A stretch of DNA of 64,000 nt from Pseudomonadota bacterium (GTDB lineage Bacteria > Pseudomonadota > Alphaproteobacteria > Rhodobacterales > Rhodobacteraceae), in the NCBI GenBank assembly GCA_021779835.1, contig JAJXZX010000003.1:62001-126000 (forward strand), read 5' to 3'. Under the pieces are notes generated by a model that saw only the letters and a list, made by a program, of their open reading frames with translations, had not been told where the DNA came from and searched no databases. Shown piece after piece: positions 45,219-53,160 of this stretch. The first letter of the stretch is position 1. Every line of letters begins with the position of its first letter. The position numbers were made by a program, and so were the translations under genes.

Positions 45219-45439
45219 TCTGTGTTTCGCCGGTCTCTCGCTTGGTTCGACGAAAATTGATGATCAACTTATTGAGGTGACGATAGAAAATAAACGGGGC
45301 GAAAATATGGCGCTGCCTGTGCGGAATGGTGGCGCGTTGCGCGATGTCCGGAGACACCGACACACTGATAAACGGGCCACGGCAGCTATTGCGAGGTTGT
45401 CGAACTGACGCAACGCGCATCAGGATGCGTCAATGGAAA

Positions 45440-45473
45440 GAGGTGGCCGACCCTGTGCTGGGACGGCCACCTC
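45440..45473. terminator. bidirectional intrinsic terminator after the tandem flp genes
   Basis: Ten-pair stem GAGGTGGCCG / CGGCCACCTC with a 14-base loop. On the minus strand it is followed by TTTCC, and on the plus strand by ATTTT. It lies 43 bases after the stop of the flp gene at 45516. Confidence 0.7.
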
Positions 45474-45515
45474 ATTTTGCTGAGCGTAGAAAAATTCTAG
45501 GCCAGCGTCGTGGTC

Positions 45516-45704
45516 TTATTGGCCGACGGTGGTTGCGGCGATCGAGGTCGACACGCTCGTTGCCAGCGATTTGATGCCGCCGCCAACGGTCGTCATCACG
45601 ACGATGCCCAGGCCGACGATAGCTGCGGTCAGCACGACCCAGTCAACGGTCACGGCGCCGGATTCGTCAGAGCGGAAGTTCTTCAGGAGAGCGAAAAGTT
45701 TCAT
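45516..45704 (-). CDS. flp: Flp-type pilin, tandem copy A
   Basis: A 62-residue Flp prepilin: leader MKLFALLKNFRSDESG, then mature AVTVDWVVLTAAIVGLGIVV with Asp-Trp where Flp pilins usually have Glu-Tyr, and C-terminal SLATSVSTSIAATTVGQ. The protein is identical to the copy at 45836-46024; the two genes differ at only four synonymous positions. A terminator follows at 45440. Confidence 0.88.
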   Translation of the reverse strand: MKLFALLKNFRSDESGAVTVDWVVLTAAIVGLGIVVMTTVGGGIKSLATSVSTSIAATTVGQ

Positions 45705-45803
45705 GATATTTCCCTTTCAGGGATGATGATTGCGTTTGTTAGGCTTGGAACTGCGGCATGATCTGACTGGCAGGTCGCGTCATGCCGCATGATGGTTCGC
45801 GTA

Positions 45804-45822
45804 GCCCATCCAACTGATGGGC
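45804..45822. other. hairpin between the two tandem flp genes
   Basis: GCCCATC / GATGGGC (7 pairs, 5-base loop) lies 14 bases after the stop of the upstream flp gene. Another inverted repeat, GCGGCATGA / TCATGCCGC (45753-45788), lies nearby. There is no T-run, so they may stabilise or process the flp mRNA rather than terminate it. Confidence 0.45.
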
Positions 45823-45835
45823 CACCGGTCAGGTC

Positions 45836-46024
45836 TTATTGGCCGACGGTGGTTGCTGCGATCGAGGTCGACACGCTCGTGGCCAGCGATTTGATGCCGC
45901 CGCCAACGGTCGTCATCACGACGATGCCCAGGCCGACGATAGCTGCGGTCAGCACAACCCAGTCAACGGTCACGGCGCCGGATTCGTCAGAGCGGAAGTT
46001 CTTCAGGAGTGCGAAAAGTTTCAT
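45836..46024 (-). CDS. flp: Flp-type pilin, tandem copy B
   Basis: A 62-residue Flp prepilin identical in sequence to the copy at 45516-45704, including the Asp-Trp at mature positions 5-6. It is the first pilin gene of the minus-strand locus, downstream of an AT-rich presumptive promoter region. The upstream ribosome-site segment resembles that of copy A, showing that the duplication includes the leader. Confidence 0.88.
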   Translation of the reverse strand: MKLFALLKNFRSDESGAVTVDWVVLTAAIVGLGIVVMTTVGGGIKSLATSVSTSIAATTVGQ

Positions 46025-46402
46025 GGTGTGTCCCTCTCAAGGATGTTGATCGCTTCGTTTACGCGCCGCCTCGGTTCACTTCGTTCCGGCCTCTGTTCCG
46101 GTTCGTTTCCGTCTTGGCATGACGCTATATCGCTCTCAAATCGTGTCCACACTTGGGCAAGGATCGTACATTTTCGGGCAACTCGAACTATTCTAACGAG
46201 TTAGTAATTTATCGGTGATTCATGCCTAATTAATTGAAATATCGTAAATATTTTGATTTATCAGGCGCTGACCGGTGTGATTCCTCTGCCAGTGTGGACA
46301 AAGATTCGGTTGGCTTTGGCGGGATCGGGCGCTGAATCATTCGCTATTCGCAAAAGATTTTGAGACAATGCGAAAAGAAAAAAACGGGGCAGAGCAGCCC
46401 GC
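46025..46402. other. 378-base divergent region with an AT-rich core
   Basis: It separates flp copy B (minus) from the lytic transglycosylase gene (plus). Bases from about 46190 to 46265 are strikingly AT-rich for this genome, and include CTAAC-GA-GTTAG (46193-46204), a palindrome. This is the probable promoter area for the pilin operon and perhaps also for the transglycosylase gene. No gene is seen. Confidence 0.6.
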
Positions 46403-47314
46403 ATGACGCGGTTCATTGGGATTGTAACGGTAGTAGTTGCGGGAATCGGCGCATTCTCCTCTGGCGCGCAGGATGCCGCGTCGCCCGATTCTGGCACGAC
46501 GTTTAAAATTGTTAAGCCGCCAGCGCCGGGAACCACGCATTTCATAACCGTTCAGATCGACCCGGCGGCACAGGCGCGCGCTCTGGCGGCTTTGGCTCCG
46601 TTTCCGCTGCCCACAGTAAGGCAGATTACGCAGCCGAATGGGAGCGCGGTGCCCGGAGCGACGCCTGGCGCGGCTCAATATGGTTGGTTCTGGAACGCAA
46701 TCTCGCCGACGCTAGGCGATGGCAGCGGTCGCTTTGGCAAGGCGTTGGCCGCGCTGGCGCAAGGGCCGCAGGGGCAAGCCGTTGCGGCGCCGCGGTTGCA
46801 GGTGATGCAGCAGATCGCCCATACCTATGGCTCCGAGATTTTGACGGCAACGGTCGGCACGCAGGTCTCGCCTGCGCTTGCATTGGCCGTGATCGGTGTC
46901 GAGTCGGGGGGCAACAGCACTGCGGTCAGCCATAGTGGCGCGCGTGGGTTGATGCAGTTGGTTCCGGCGACCGCGGCGCGGTTTGGCGTCGCCGACAGTT
47001 TCAACACCGTCGACAATATCCGCGGCGGGGTAGCCTACCTTGATTGGCTGATGAAAAAGTTCAATGGCGATCCGGTGATGGTGCTGGCGGCGTATAATGC
47101 TGGCGAGAATACGGTGATCAGCAGCAATGGCGTGCCGCCGATCGCCGAAACGCGCGATTATGTCCCCAAGGTTCTGGCGGCGTGGCAGGTGGCACAAGGC
47201 CTGTGCATGTCGCCGCCGGAGTTGGTCAGCGATGGTTGTGTGTTCCGTGCGGTGGCATCCGCCTCGGCCCGCAATGACTTTCTGACGCCGCCGCCCGATA
47301 AGCTTACACCGTAA
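46403..47314 (+). CDS. lytic transglycosylase (SLT family)
   Basis: A periplasmic peptidoglycan lyase of 303 residues. A signal peptide (MTRFIGIVTVVVAGIGAFSS) leads a linker and then an SLT domain with catalytic E167 in GVESGGNSTAV, the GLMQLVPATAARFGV motif and the AYNAGENTV motif. Such enzymes often help secretion machines cross the wall, and its position next to the flp promoter suggests possible service to the Tad pilus. Its stop overlaps the convergent acetyltransferase gene by eleven bases. Confidence 0.9.
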   Translation: MTRFIGIVTVVVAGIGAFSSGAQDAASPDSGTTFKIVKPPAPGTTHFITVQIDPAAQARALAALAPFPLPTVRQITQPNGSAVPGATPGAAQYGWFWNAISPTLGDGSGRFGKALAALAQGPQGQAVAAPRLQVMQQIAHTYGSEILTATVGTQVSPALALAVIGVESGGNSTAVSHSGARGLMQLVPATAARFGVADSFNTVDNIRGGVAYLDWLMKKFNGDPVMVLAAYNAGENTVISSNGVPPIAETRDYVPKVLAAWQVAQGLCMSPPELVSDGCVFRAVASASARNDFLTPPPDKLTP

Positions 47315-47597
47315 AGACGTCGGCCCATTCCGGGTGGCGTCGGCGTGTCGCGTTCACGAAGGGGCAAAGCGGCACGATCTTGACCCCCTCGGCGCGGGCA
47401 TCGGTGACAAGGCGCGTGACCAAAGCCAAACCCGCGCCGGTGCCGCGAAAGCTTGAGGGCACCTCGGTGTGATCGGCGATGATGAGGGTGGCAGAGGCGA
47501 TGGAGTAGGTAAGTTCTGCCTCTTCCGCGCCCCGCCGCAGGACGTAGCGGCCTTTGGAGCTGCTCGTCTCGCGTGTGATGTCTGCATCAGCCGACAA
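47304..47597 (-). CDS. GNAT-like N-acetyltransferase domain protein
   Basis: A small protein of about 97 residues related to the YjdJ/NAT_SF_2-type GNAT domain: [20 protein letters not shown], then the acetyl-CoA-binding turn [16 protein letters not shown], and [20 protein letters not shown] at the end. No ATG fits. A TTG at 47597, overlapping the scoB stop by 11 bases, gives a plausible start. Its substrate is unknown. Confidence 0.75.
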   Translation of the reverse strand: MSADADITRETSSSKGRYVLRRGAEEAELTYSIASATLIIADHTEVPSSFRGTGAGLALVTRLVTDARAEGVKIVPLCPFVNATRRRHPEWADVFTV

Positions 47598-48216
47598 TGG
47601 TCGCCTCCGTCGCTGCGCGCAATTCAGCCTCGCTGACGCCCTCGGCGCATTCGACAATCTTCAGCCCGCCCGCCACCACGTCAAAGACGCCGAAGTTGGT
47701 GATGATGCGGTCAACCACTGCCTTGCCCGTCAGCGGCAGGGTGCACGCCTTCAGCACCTTCGACTCGCCGTGTTTGGACACATGATCCATCACAACAACG
47801 ACACGTCCGACGCCAGCCACGAGGTCCATCGCGCCGCCCATGCCCTTGACCAGCTTGCCGGGGATCATCCAGTTGGCAAGGTCGCCTTCTTCCGACACTT
47901 CCATCGCGCCAAGGATCGCCATGGCGATCTTGCCGCCACGGATCATCGCGAAAGACTGCGACGAGTCGAAATAGGCAGTTTGCGGCAGTTCGGTGATGGT
48001 CTGTTTGCCGGCATTGATCAGATCGGCGTCTTCGTGCCCTGCGATGGGGAACGGGCCCATGCCAAGCATACCATTTTCCGATTGCAGCGTGACGTTTACG
48101 CCCTCGGGGATGTAGTTCGACACCAGCGTCGGGATGCCGATGCCAAGGTTGACATACATCCCGTCTTTCAGTTCCAACGCCGCGCGTGCGGCCATCTGGT
48201 TGCGGTCCCAAGCCAT
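47587..48216 (-). CDS. scoB: 3-oxoacid CoA-transferase subunit B
   Basis: Catalytic subunit that transfers CoA between succinyl-CoA and acetoacetate or a similar 3-oxoacid. The 209-residue protein has the catalytic Glu in QSENGMLG (E47) and the [14 protein letters not shown] motif. It follows scoA after 12 bases on the same strand. Sequence cannot decide between succinyl-CoA:acetoacetate and other 3-oxoacid use. Confidence 0.93.
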   Translation of the reverse strand: MAWDRNQMAARAALELKDGMYVNLGIGIPTLVSNYIPEGVNVTLQSENGMLGMGPFPIAGHEDADLINAGKQTITELPQTAYFDSSQSFAMIRGGKIAMAILGAMEVSEEGDLANWMIPGKLVKGMGGAMDLVAGVGRVVVVMDHVSKHGESKVLKACTLPLTGKAVVDRIITNFGVFDVVAGGLKIVECAEGVSEAELRAATEATIVG

Positions 48217-48228
48217 GATTTGTCCTCC

Positions 48229-48924
48229 TCAGGCCGCTTGAACGGTGCGGTTTTCGATGCGTTTTTCGTGCTGGCCTTGGATCAGGCGATGCACATAGAT
48301 GCCCGGCAGGTGGATCTTGTCGGGATCGAGCGAGCCGAGCGGCACGATTTCCTCGACCTCGACGACGCAGACCTTGCCGCAGGTTGCCGCGGGCGGGTTG
48401 AAGTTGCGTGCCGTCTTGCGGAACACGAGGTTGCCAGAGGTGTCGGCCTTCCACGCCTTGACGATCGAGAGATCGGCGACGATGCCGCGTTCAAGGATGT
48501 AAGTTTGGCCGTCGAAGTCTTTGTGTTCCTTGCCCTCGGCGATCACGGTGCCGACGCCGGTCTTGGTGTAAAAACCCGGAATGCCTGCACCACCGGCGCG
48601 CATGCGTTCGGCAAGGGTGCCTTGCGGGTTGAATTCCAGCTCCAGCTCGCCCGACAGATACTGGCGCATGAATTCCGCATTCTCGCCGACGTAAGACGAG
48701 ATCATCTTTTTCACCTGACGGGTTTGCAGCAACACCCCCAGTCCAAAATCATCGACGCCCGCGTTATTGGAGGCAATGGTAAGGTTCTTCGTGCCAGCGT
48801 CGCGGATTGCGGCGATCAGCAGTTCGGGGATGCCGCAGAGGCCGAAGCCGCCTGCCGCGATCATCATTCCGTCAAACAGCAGGCCGTCTAGCGCGGCTGC
48901 CGCATTGGGATAGACCTTCTTCAT
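48229..48924 (-). CDS. scoA: 3-oxoacid CoA-transferase subunit A
   Basis: Partner of ScoB. The 231-residue protein has the [16 protein letters not shown] motif near the N-terminus and later [17 protein letters not shown]. The ATG at 48924 ([12 protein letters not shown]) is chosen because GGGAG lies seven bases upstream; another ATG two codons earlier is too close to this site. It forms a two-gene unit with scoB for ketone body or branched 3-oxoacid use. Confidence 0.93.
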   Translation of the reverse strand: MKKVYPNAAAALDGLLFDGMMIAAGGFGLCGIPELLIAAIRDAGTKNLTIASNNAGVDDFGLGVLLQTRQVKKMISSYVGENAEFMRQYLSGELELEFNPQGTLAERMRAGGAGIPGFYTKTGVGTVIAEGKEHKDFDGQTYILERGIVADLSIVKAWKADTSGNLVFRKTARNFNPPAATCGKVCVVEVEEIVPLGSLDPDKIHLPGIYVHRLIQGQHEKRIENRTVQAA

Positions 48925-49026
48925 GCACATTCTCCCGCAAAATCTCTGGGGATGTTGTGGCGTGGCGCGGGCGGGGTGTCAATTGCCGCGGCGCGGCACG
49001 GGGCGATGGTGCGACGGTCGCGAGGC

Positions 49027-49073
49027 CGGGGGCTCTGCCCCCGGACCCCCGGGATATTTAGACCAAAGCAATG
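49027..49073 (+). repeat. intergenic repeat with C-rich stem and GGATATTT-GACCAAAGCAA core
   Basis: GGGGGCTCTGCCCCC forms a short hairpin; then GGACCCCCGGGATATTTAG and ACCAAAGCAATGG follow. It is highly similar to 33324-33379. It lies between the scoA start and the end of topA, both on the minus strand. Confidence 0.8.
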
Positions 49074-49079
49074 GAAGGC

Positions 49080-51701
49080 TCAGCCGTCGTCCGAAGGCGC
49101 CTCGGCTTTTTTCCGGGTGGCGGTCTTGGGCTTTGCCGCAGCCTTTGGTTTGGCTGCGGTTTTTGCCTTGGGCTTGGCGGCGGCTTTCGGTTTGGCTGGC
49201 GCTTTGGCCTTTGCCTTGCCCTTGCCGCCTTTGGCTGCCTTCTCATTCACCAGAGCCAGCGCTTCGTCGAAGGTTACGGCCTCGGGCTCCATATCCTTCG
49301 GAAGGGTAGCAAAGACTTTGCCCCATTTGACATAGGGACCGTAGCGGCCAGCCATCACCTGCATCGGACCACCCTCGGGGTGCTCGCCGAGTTCTTTGAG
49401 GGGGGCGACGTTTGCGCCGCGACCCCGGGTGGCTTTTTGCGCCAGAACCTCGACCGCGCGGTTCATGCCGATGGTGAAGACCTCTTCGGCCTCGGGGAGG
49501 TTGGCGTAGGTCGTGTTATGCTTGACGTAGGGGCCATAGCGGCCAATCGCGGCCTCTACCGGCGCGCCGTCTTCGGGGTGGTTACCGATCAAGCGCGGCA
49601 GGTTCAGCAGCATCAGCGCGCGGTCAAGATCCACGCTTTCGGGCGACCAGCCTTTGGGCAGGCTGGCACGCGGTGGTTTGGGGGCCTCTTCCGTCGCGTC
49701 GCCGCGTTGGACATAGGGGCCAAAGCGTCCCGAGCGCAGGCTTATGGGCAGCCCGGTGTCATCATGGCCAAGGATCTTGCCATCGGGCGAAATCGCCTCT
49801 CCCTCGTCGCCATTGGGCGAGGAGATCGGACGGGTATAGCGGCACTCTGGATAATTGGAGCAGCCGATAAAGGCACCACCGGAGCGCGCGGTCTTCAGGT
49901 TCAGCCGTCCCTTGCCACAGGTCGGGCAAATGCGCGGATCACTGCCATCGGCACGCGCGGGGTATAGGTGGGGGGCGAGGAAATCGTCGATCTTGGTCAG
50001 CACCTCGCCAATCCGCAGATCGGCGGTTTCGGCAATCGCGGCCGAGAAATCGCGCCAGAAACGGGCGAGGACTTCCTTGTAGTCACGCTCGCCTGCCGAG
50101 ACATCGTCGAGTTGTTCCTCGAGGTCGGCGGTGAAGTCGTATTCGACGTATTTGCGGAAGTAGTTCGACAGGAATGCCGTGACAAGACGGCCTTTATCCT
50201 CGGGGATCAGGCGGTTCTTGTCTTTGCGGACATACTCGCGGTCCTGAATCGTGGTGACGATCGAAGCGTAGGTCGAGGGACGCCCGATGCCAAGCTCTTC
50301 CATCCGCTTGACCAGCGTCGCTTCGGTGTAGCGCGGCGGCGGTTGGGTGAAGTGCTGTTCCGGCGTGACCTTGCGTTTGTCCATCGGCTCGCCCTGCGCG
50401 ATTTGCGGCAGGCGGGCGCCATCGTCGTCACCATCGTCGTCGCGGCCCTCTTCATAGACCTTGAGAAAGCCGTCAAACAGGACGACCTGACCCGTCGCAC
50501 GCAGCTCCACCTGCGCATCCGGGCTGGCGATGTCGACGGTTGTGCGCTCCATCCGCGCGGCGGCCATCTGGCTGGAAATGGTGCGCTTCCAGATCAGGTC
50601 ATATAGGCGACGCTGGTCGGCATCGGTGATCTTAAGCTCCTCTGGCGAGGCGGACATATCGGTCGGGCGGATACATTCGTGGGCTTCCTGCGCGTTCTTC
50701 GCCTTGTTTTTATACATGCGCGGGCTGTCGGGGACGTAGGGCGCGCCAAAGCGGCGCTTGATTTCGTCGCGCGCGGCCATCACGGCCTCTGGCGCCATGT
50801 CGATGCCGTCGGTCCGCATATAGGTGATGTAACCGGCCTCATAGAGGCGTTGCGCCGAGGACATGCAGGACTTGGCCCCCATGCCAAACTTGCGGCTCGC
50901 CTCCTGTTGCAAGGTCGAGGTCATGAAAGGCGCGGATGGGTTGCGGGCGGCAGGCTTCGCCTCGACCGATTTCACCGCGAGTGTGCGGGAATTGACAGCC
51001 TGAACCGCGACCTCGGCCGCTTCGGCGGTTGCAATGTCGTATTTGTCCAGTTTCTTGCCGCCCAGAACGGTGAGGCGGGCCTCGAACTCCTGGTTGCGGG
51101 GCGTGGCAAGGGTGGCGGCGACCGACCAGTATTCACGGGCGCGGAAGGCCTCGACCTCCATCTCGCGCTCGACGATGAGACGCAGGCAAACCGATTGCAC
51201 GCGGCCCGCCGATTTGGCGCCCGGCAGCTTGCGCCACAGCACGGGCGAGAGGTTGAAGCCGACGAGATAATCCAGCGCGCGGCGGGCGAGATAGGCGTCG
51301 ACCAGCGCGGTATCAACCTGCCGCGGTTTGCTCATCGCTTCGGTCACGGCGGCCTTGGTGATCGCGTTAAAAGTGACACGAGAAACCTTGGTGTCCTTCT
51401 TGATCGACTTCGCCAGCGCCTCTTGCAGGTGCCAGGAAATCGCCTCGCCTTCGCGGTCAGGGTCGGTTGCGAGGATCAGTTCGTTGTCGGATTTCAGCGC
51501 GTCGGTGATGGCGCGGATATGCTTTTTGCTATCGCTCGCCACTTCCCACAACATCGCGAAATCATGTTCAGGGTCAACCGAGCCGTCTTTGGGCGGCAGA
51601 TCGCGTACATGGCCGTAGGACGCCAGAACCGTGTAGCCCGAACCCAGATATTTGTTTATTGTCTTGGCCTTGGCTGGTGACTCTACAACGACGACTGCCA
51701 T
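49080..51701 (-). CDS. topA: DNA topoisomerase I
   Basis: Type IA topoisomerase relaxing negative supercoils. The 873-residue protein has the Toprim domain at the start (VVVESPAKAKTINKYLGSGY, with DPDREGEA at 80-87), catalytic Tyr294 in YITYMRTDG, a C4 zinc module (CPTCGKGRL, then CSNYPEC), and several GPYV-containing topoisomerase C-terminal repeats (RFGPYVQRG, RYGPYVKHN, RYGPYVKWG). The tail is Lys/Ala-rich, common in alphaproteobacteria. dprA lies upstream on the same strand. Confidence 0.96.
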   Translation of the reverse strand: MAVVVVESPAKAKTINKYLGSGYTVLASYGHVRDLPPKDGSVDPEHDFAMLWEVASDSKKHIRAITDALKSDNELILATDPDREGEAISWHLQEALAKSIKKDTKVSRVTFNAITKAAVTEAMSKPRQVDTALVDAYLARRALDYLVGFNLSPVLWRKLPGAKSAGRVQSVCLRLIVEREMEVEAFRAREYWSVAATLATPRNQEFEARLTVLGGKKLDKYDIATAEAAEVAVQAVNSRTLAVKSVEAKPAARNPSAPFMTSTLQQEASRKFGMGAKSCMSSAQRLYEAGYITYMRTDGIDMAPEAVMAARDEIKRRFGAPYVPDSPRMYKNKAKNAQEAHECIRPTDMSASPEELKITDADQRRLYDLIWKRTISSQMAAARMERTTVDIASPDAQVELRATGQVVLFDGFLKVYEEGRDDDGDDDGARLPQIAQGEPMDKRKVTPEQHFTQPPPRYTEATLVKRMEELGIGRPSTYASIVTTIQDREYVRKDKNRLIPEDKGRLVTAFLSNYFRKYVEYDFTADLEEQLDDVSAGERDYKEVLARFWRDFSAAIAETADLRIGEVLTKIDDFLAPHLYPARADGSDPRICPTCGKGRLNLKTARSGGAFIGCSNYPECRYTRPISSPNGDEGEAISPDGKILGHDDTGLPISLRSGRFGPYVQRGDATEEAPKPPRASLPKGWSPESVDLDRALMLLNLPRLIGNHPEDGAPVEAAIGRYGPYVKHNTTYANLPEAEEVFTIGMNRAVEVLAQKATRGRGANVAPLKELGEHPEGGPMQVMAGRYGPYVKWGKVFATLPKDMEPEAVTFDEALALVNEKAAKGGKGKAKAKAPAKPKAAAKPKAKTAAKPKAAAKPKTATRKKAEAPSDDG

Positions 51702-51880
51702 GAAACCCTCGATCTGACTGCCCTGACTATGGCGGCGTTAGATGGCGGGGATCGGGGGGCATTGTCAATGGAGGGCGGATTCGCGAGGCTGGTGTGTGGC
51801 CAATCGCGGCGTTGAGCGTAGCAAATGGCACGGTCGTCGCGGGGCTTTGGTGCGCGAACGTCGGTGCCATTCGGGTGGGG

Positions 51881-53029
51881 TCAGTTCAGGCGCGACAGCA
51901 GGCCACCGGGTTGGCGCTGCACCTTGCCTTCGAGTTCAAGCGCCAAAAGTTCTGGCGCGATGGCAGAGGCGGGCAGGGCAAGGTCGCGGATCAGTTGATC
52001 CTCTGCCACCGGGCTGGGGCCAAGGCGGTTGAGGATGGCGGTGTGCAGCGCCGCAATCTGTCGAAGGGGGCTGTTCGGCGCAGGCGTGCGGGGTTCCTGC
52101 GGCGTCGGCGGCTCGGACAGATGCTGGTGGGGCGCGGAGCCAGGGGCAAGCGCGTCGAGCACATCTGCCGCATTTCGCACAAGCGTGGCGCCGTCGCGGA
52201 TCAGCATGTTGCACCCACCTGCCCTCGCGTCGAAGGGATGACCGGGCACGGCAAACACCTCGCGTCCCTGATCCAGTGCGGTCTTGGCGGTAATCAGACT
52301 GCCAGAGCGGGCCGCGGCCTCTACCACCACGACGGCGCGGGAAAGGCCGGAAATGATGCGGTTGCGCATGGGGAAATGGCGCGCCTGCGGCTCCAGTCCA
52401 ATTGGTTGTTCGGACAGACGGCAGCCGGATTGGGCGATTTGTCGGGCGAGTTCGGCGTTTTCGGCGGGGTAAATCACGTCAACGCCACCCGCCTGCACCG
52501 CCACGGTTGCCGGCAGAGCCGCAGCATGGGCGGCCGCGTCGATACCTCGGGCAAGGCCGGAGACCACGACTAAGCCCGCCTGGGTCAGTGAGCCGGCGAG
52601 CGCTTTGGCCATGCGCGTGCCAAGGCTGGAGGCATTGCGGGCGCCGACGAGCGCGATCATCGGGCGCGCAAGCATTCCTATGTCGCCGAGTGCCCAGAGT
52701 AGGGGCGGCGCGTCCGACATTTCGGCAAGGCCCGCGGGGTAGGCTGGGGTGCCGAACAGTATGAGGCGCGCGCCCACTTTGCGAGCGGCGGTTAGTTCTG
52801 CCTGAGCGACTGCTGGCGGGCAGGGCGTGTAATCCTCGACCCCGGCGGCGCGCGCGATCTCTGGCAGTGCCTCCAAGGCTGCCGCAGCCGTGCCATGTTC
52901 GGCAATCAAACGATGGAACGTGGTGGGGCCAACGCGGCGCGAGCGGATGAGGCGAAGCCAGCTTAACGGATCCTCGCCCGAGGTGAACGACGGTTGGGGG
53001 GGAGTGTAGGAAAATAGGGTGTTCGCCAT
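51881..53029 (-). CDS. dprA: DNA processing protein DprA
   Basis: Loads RecA on incoming single-stranded DNA during natural transformation. The 382-residue protein has an N-terminal SAM-like domain, a Rossmann fold with GARNASSLGTRMAKALAGSL and SGLARGIDAAAHAAAL, and a C-terminal winged helix (about 315-380). It is upstream of topA, a common alphaproteobacterial pairing. Presence of the gene alone does not prove competence. Confidence 0.92.
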   Translation of the reverse strand: MANTLFSYTPPQPSFTSGEDPLSWLRLIRSRRVGPTTFHRLIAEHGTAAAALEALPEIARAAGVEDYTPCPPAVAQAELTAARKVGARLILFGTPAYPAGLAEMSDAPPLLWALGDIGMLARPMIALVGARNASSLGTRMAKALAGSLTQAGLVVVSGLARGIDAAAHAAALPATVAVQAGGVDVIYPAENAELARQIAQSGCRLSEQPIGLEPQARHFPMRNRIISGLSRAVVVVEAAARSGSLITAKTALDQGREVFAVPGHPFDARAGGCNMLIRDGATLVRNAADVLDALAPGSAPHQHLSEPPTPQEPRTPAPNSPLRQIAALHTAILNRLGPSPVAEDQLIRDLALPASAIAPELLALELEGKVQRQPGGLLSRLN

Positions 53030-53160
53030 CGCAACCTCGCCTGCCTTGCGACTCGGAGCTTGGCGCAGCGAGGTTAATGGCGGGTGAATCAGCGCAGGTA
53101 TTTGCCGTGCTGCTCGGCAGATCCGGGCGAGGGCCCTAACACTCCCGCCACTCCACTAGA

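Larger units (their letters stand above)
45516..46035. repeat. tandem duplication of a flp pilin gene, 320-base period
   Basis: Two units of about 200 bases, offset by exactly 320 bases, contain the pilin gene and its ribosome-site region (compare TCCCTTTCAGGGATGATGAT with TCCCTCTCAAGGATGTTGAT). Within the coding regions there are four differences, all synonymous, indicating a recent duplication or gene conversion under strong protein constraint. Confidence 0.85.

Noticed and set aside
45516-46035. CRISPR or short tandem repeats at the flp genes
   Set aside because: The repeated units are protein-coding pilin genes with synonymous changes, not short repeats with spacers.
46245-46262. FNR-like TTGAT-TT-ATCAG at the flp promoter region
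   Set aside because: The spacer is two bases rather than four and the second half-site is imperfect, so it does not match an FNR box.
53090-53160. A tRNA-like 3' end (CCGCCACTCCACTA) downstream of dprA
   Set aside because: No T-loop (GTTCGA) or acceptor partner is present upstream, and cloverleaf pairing is not found. A remnant cannot be excluded but is not supported.
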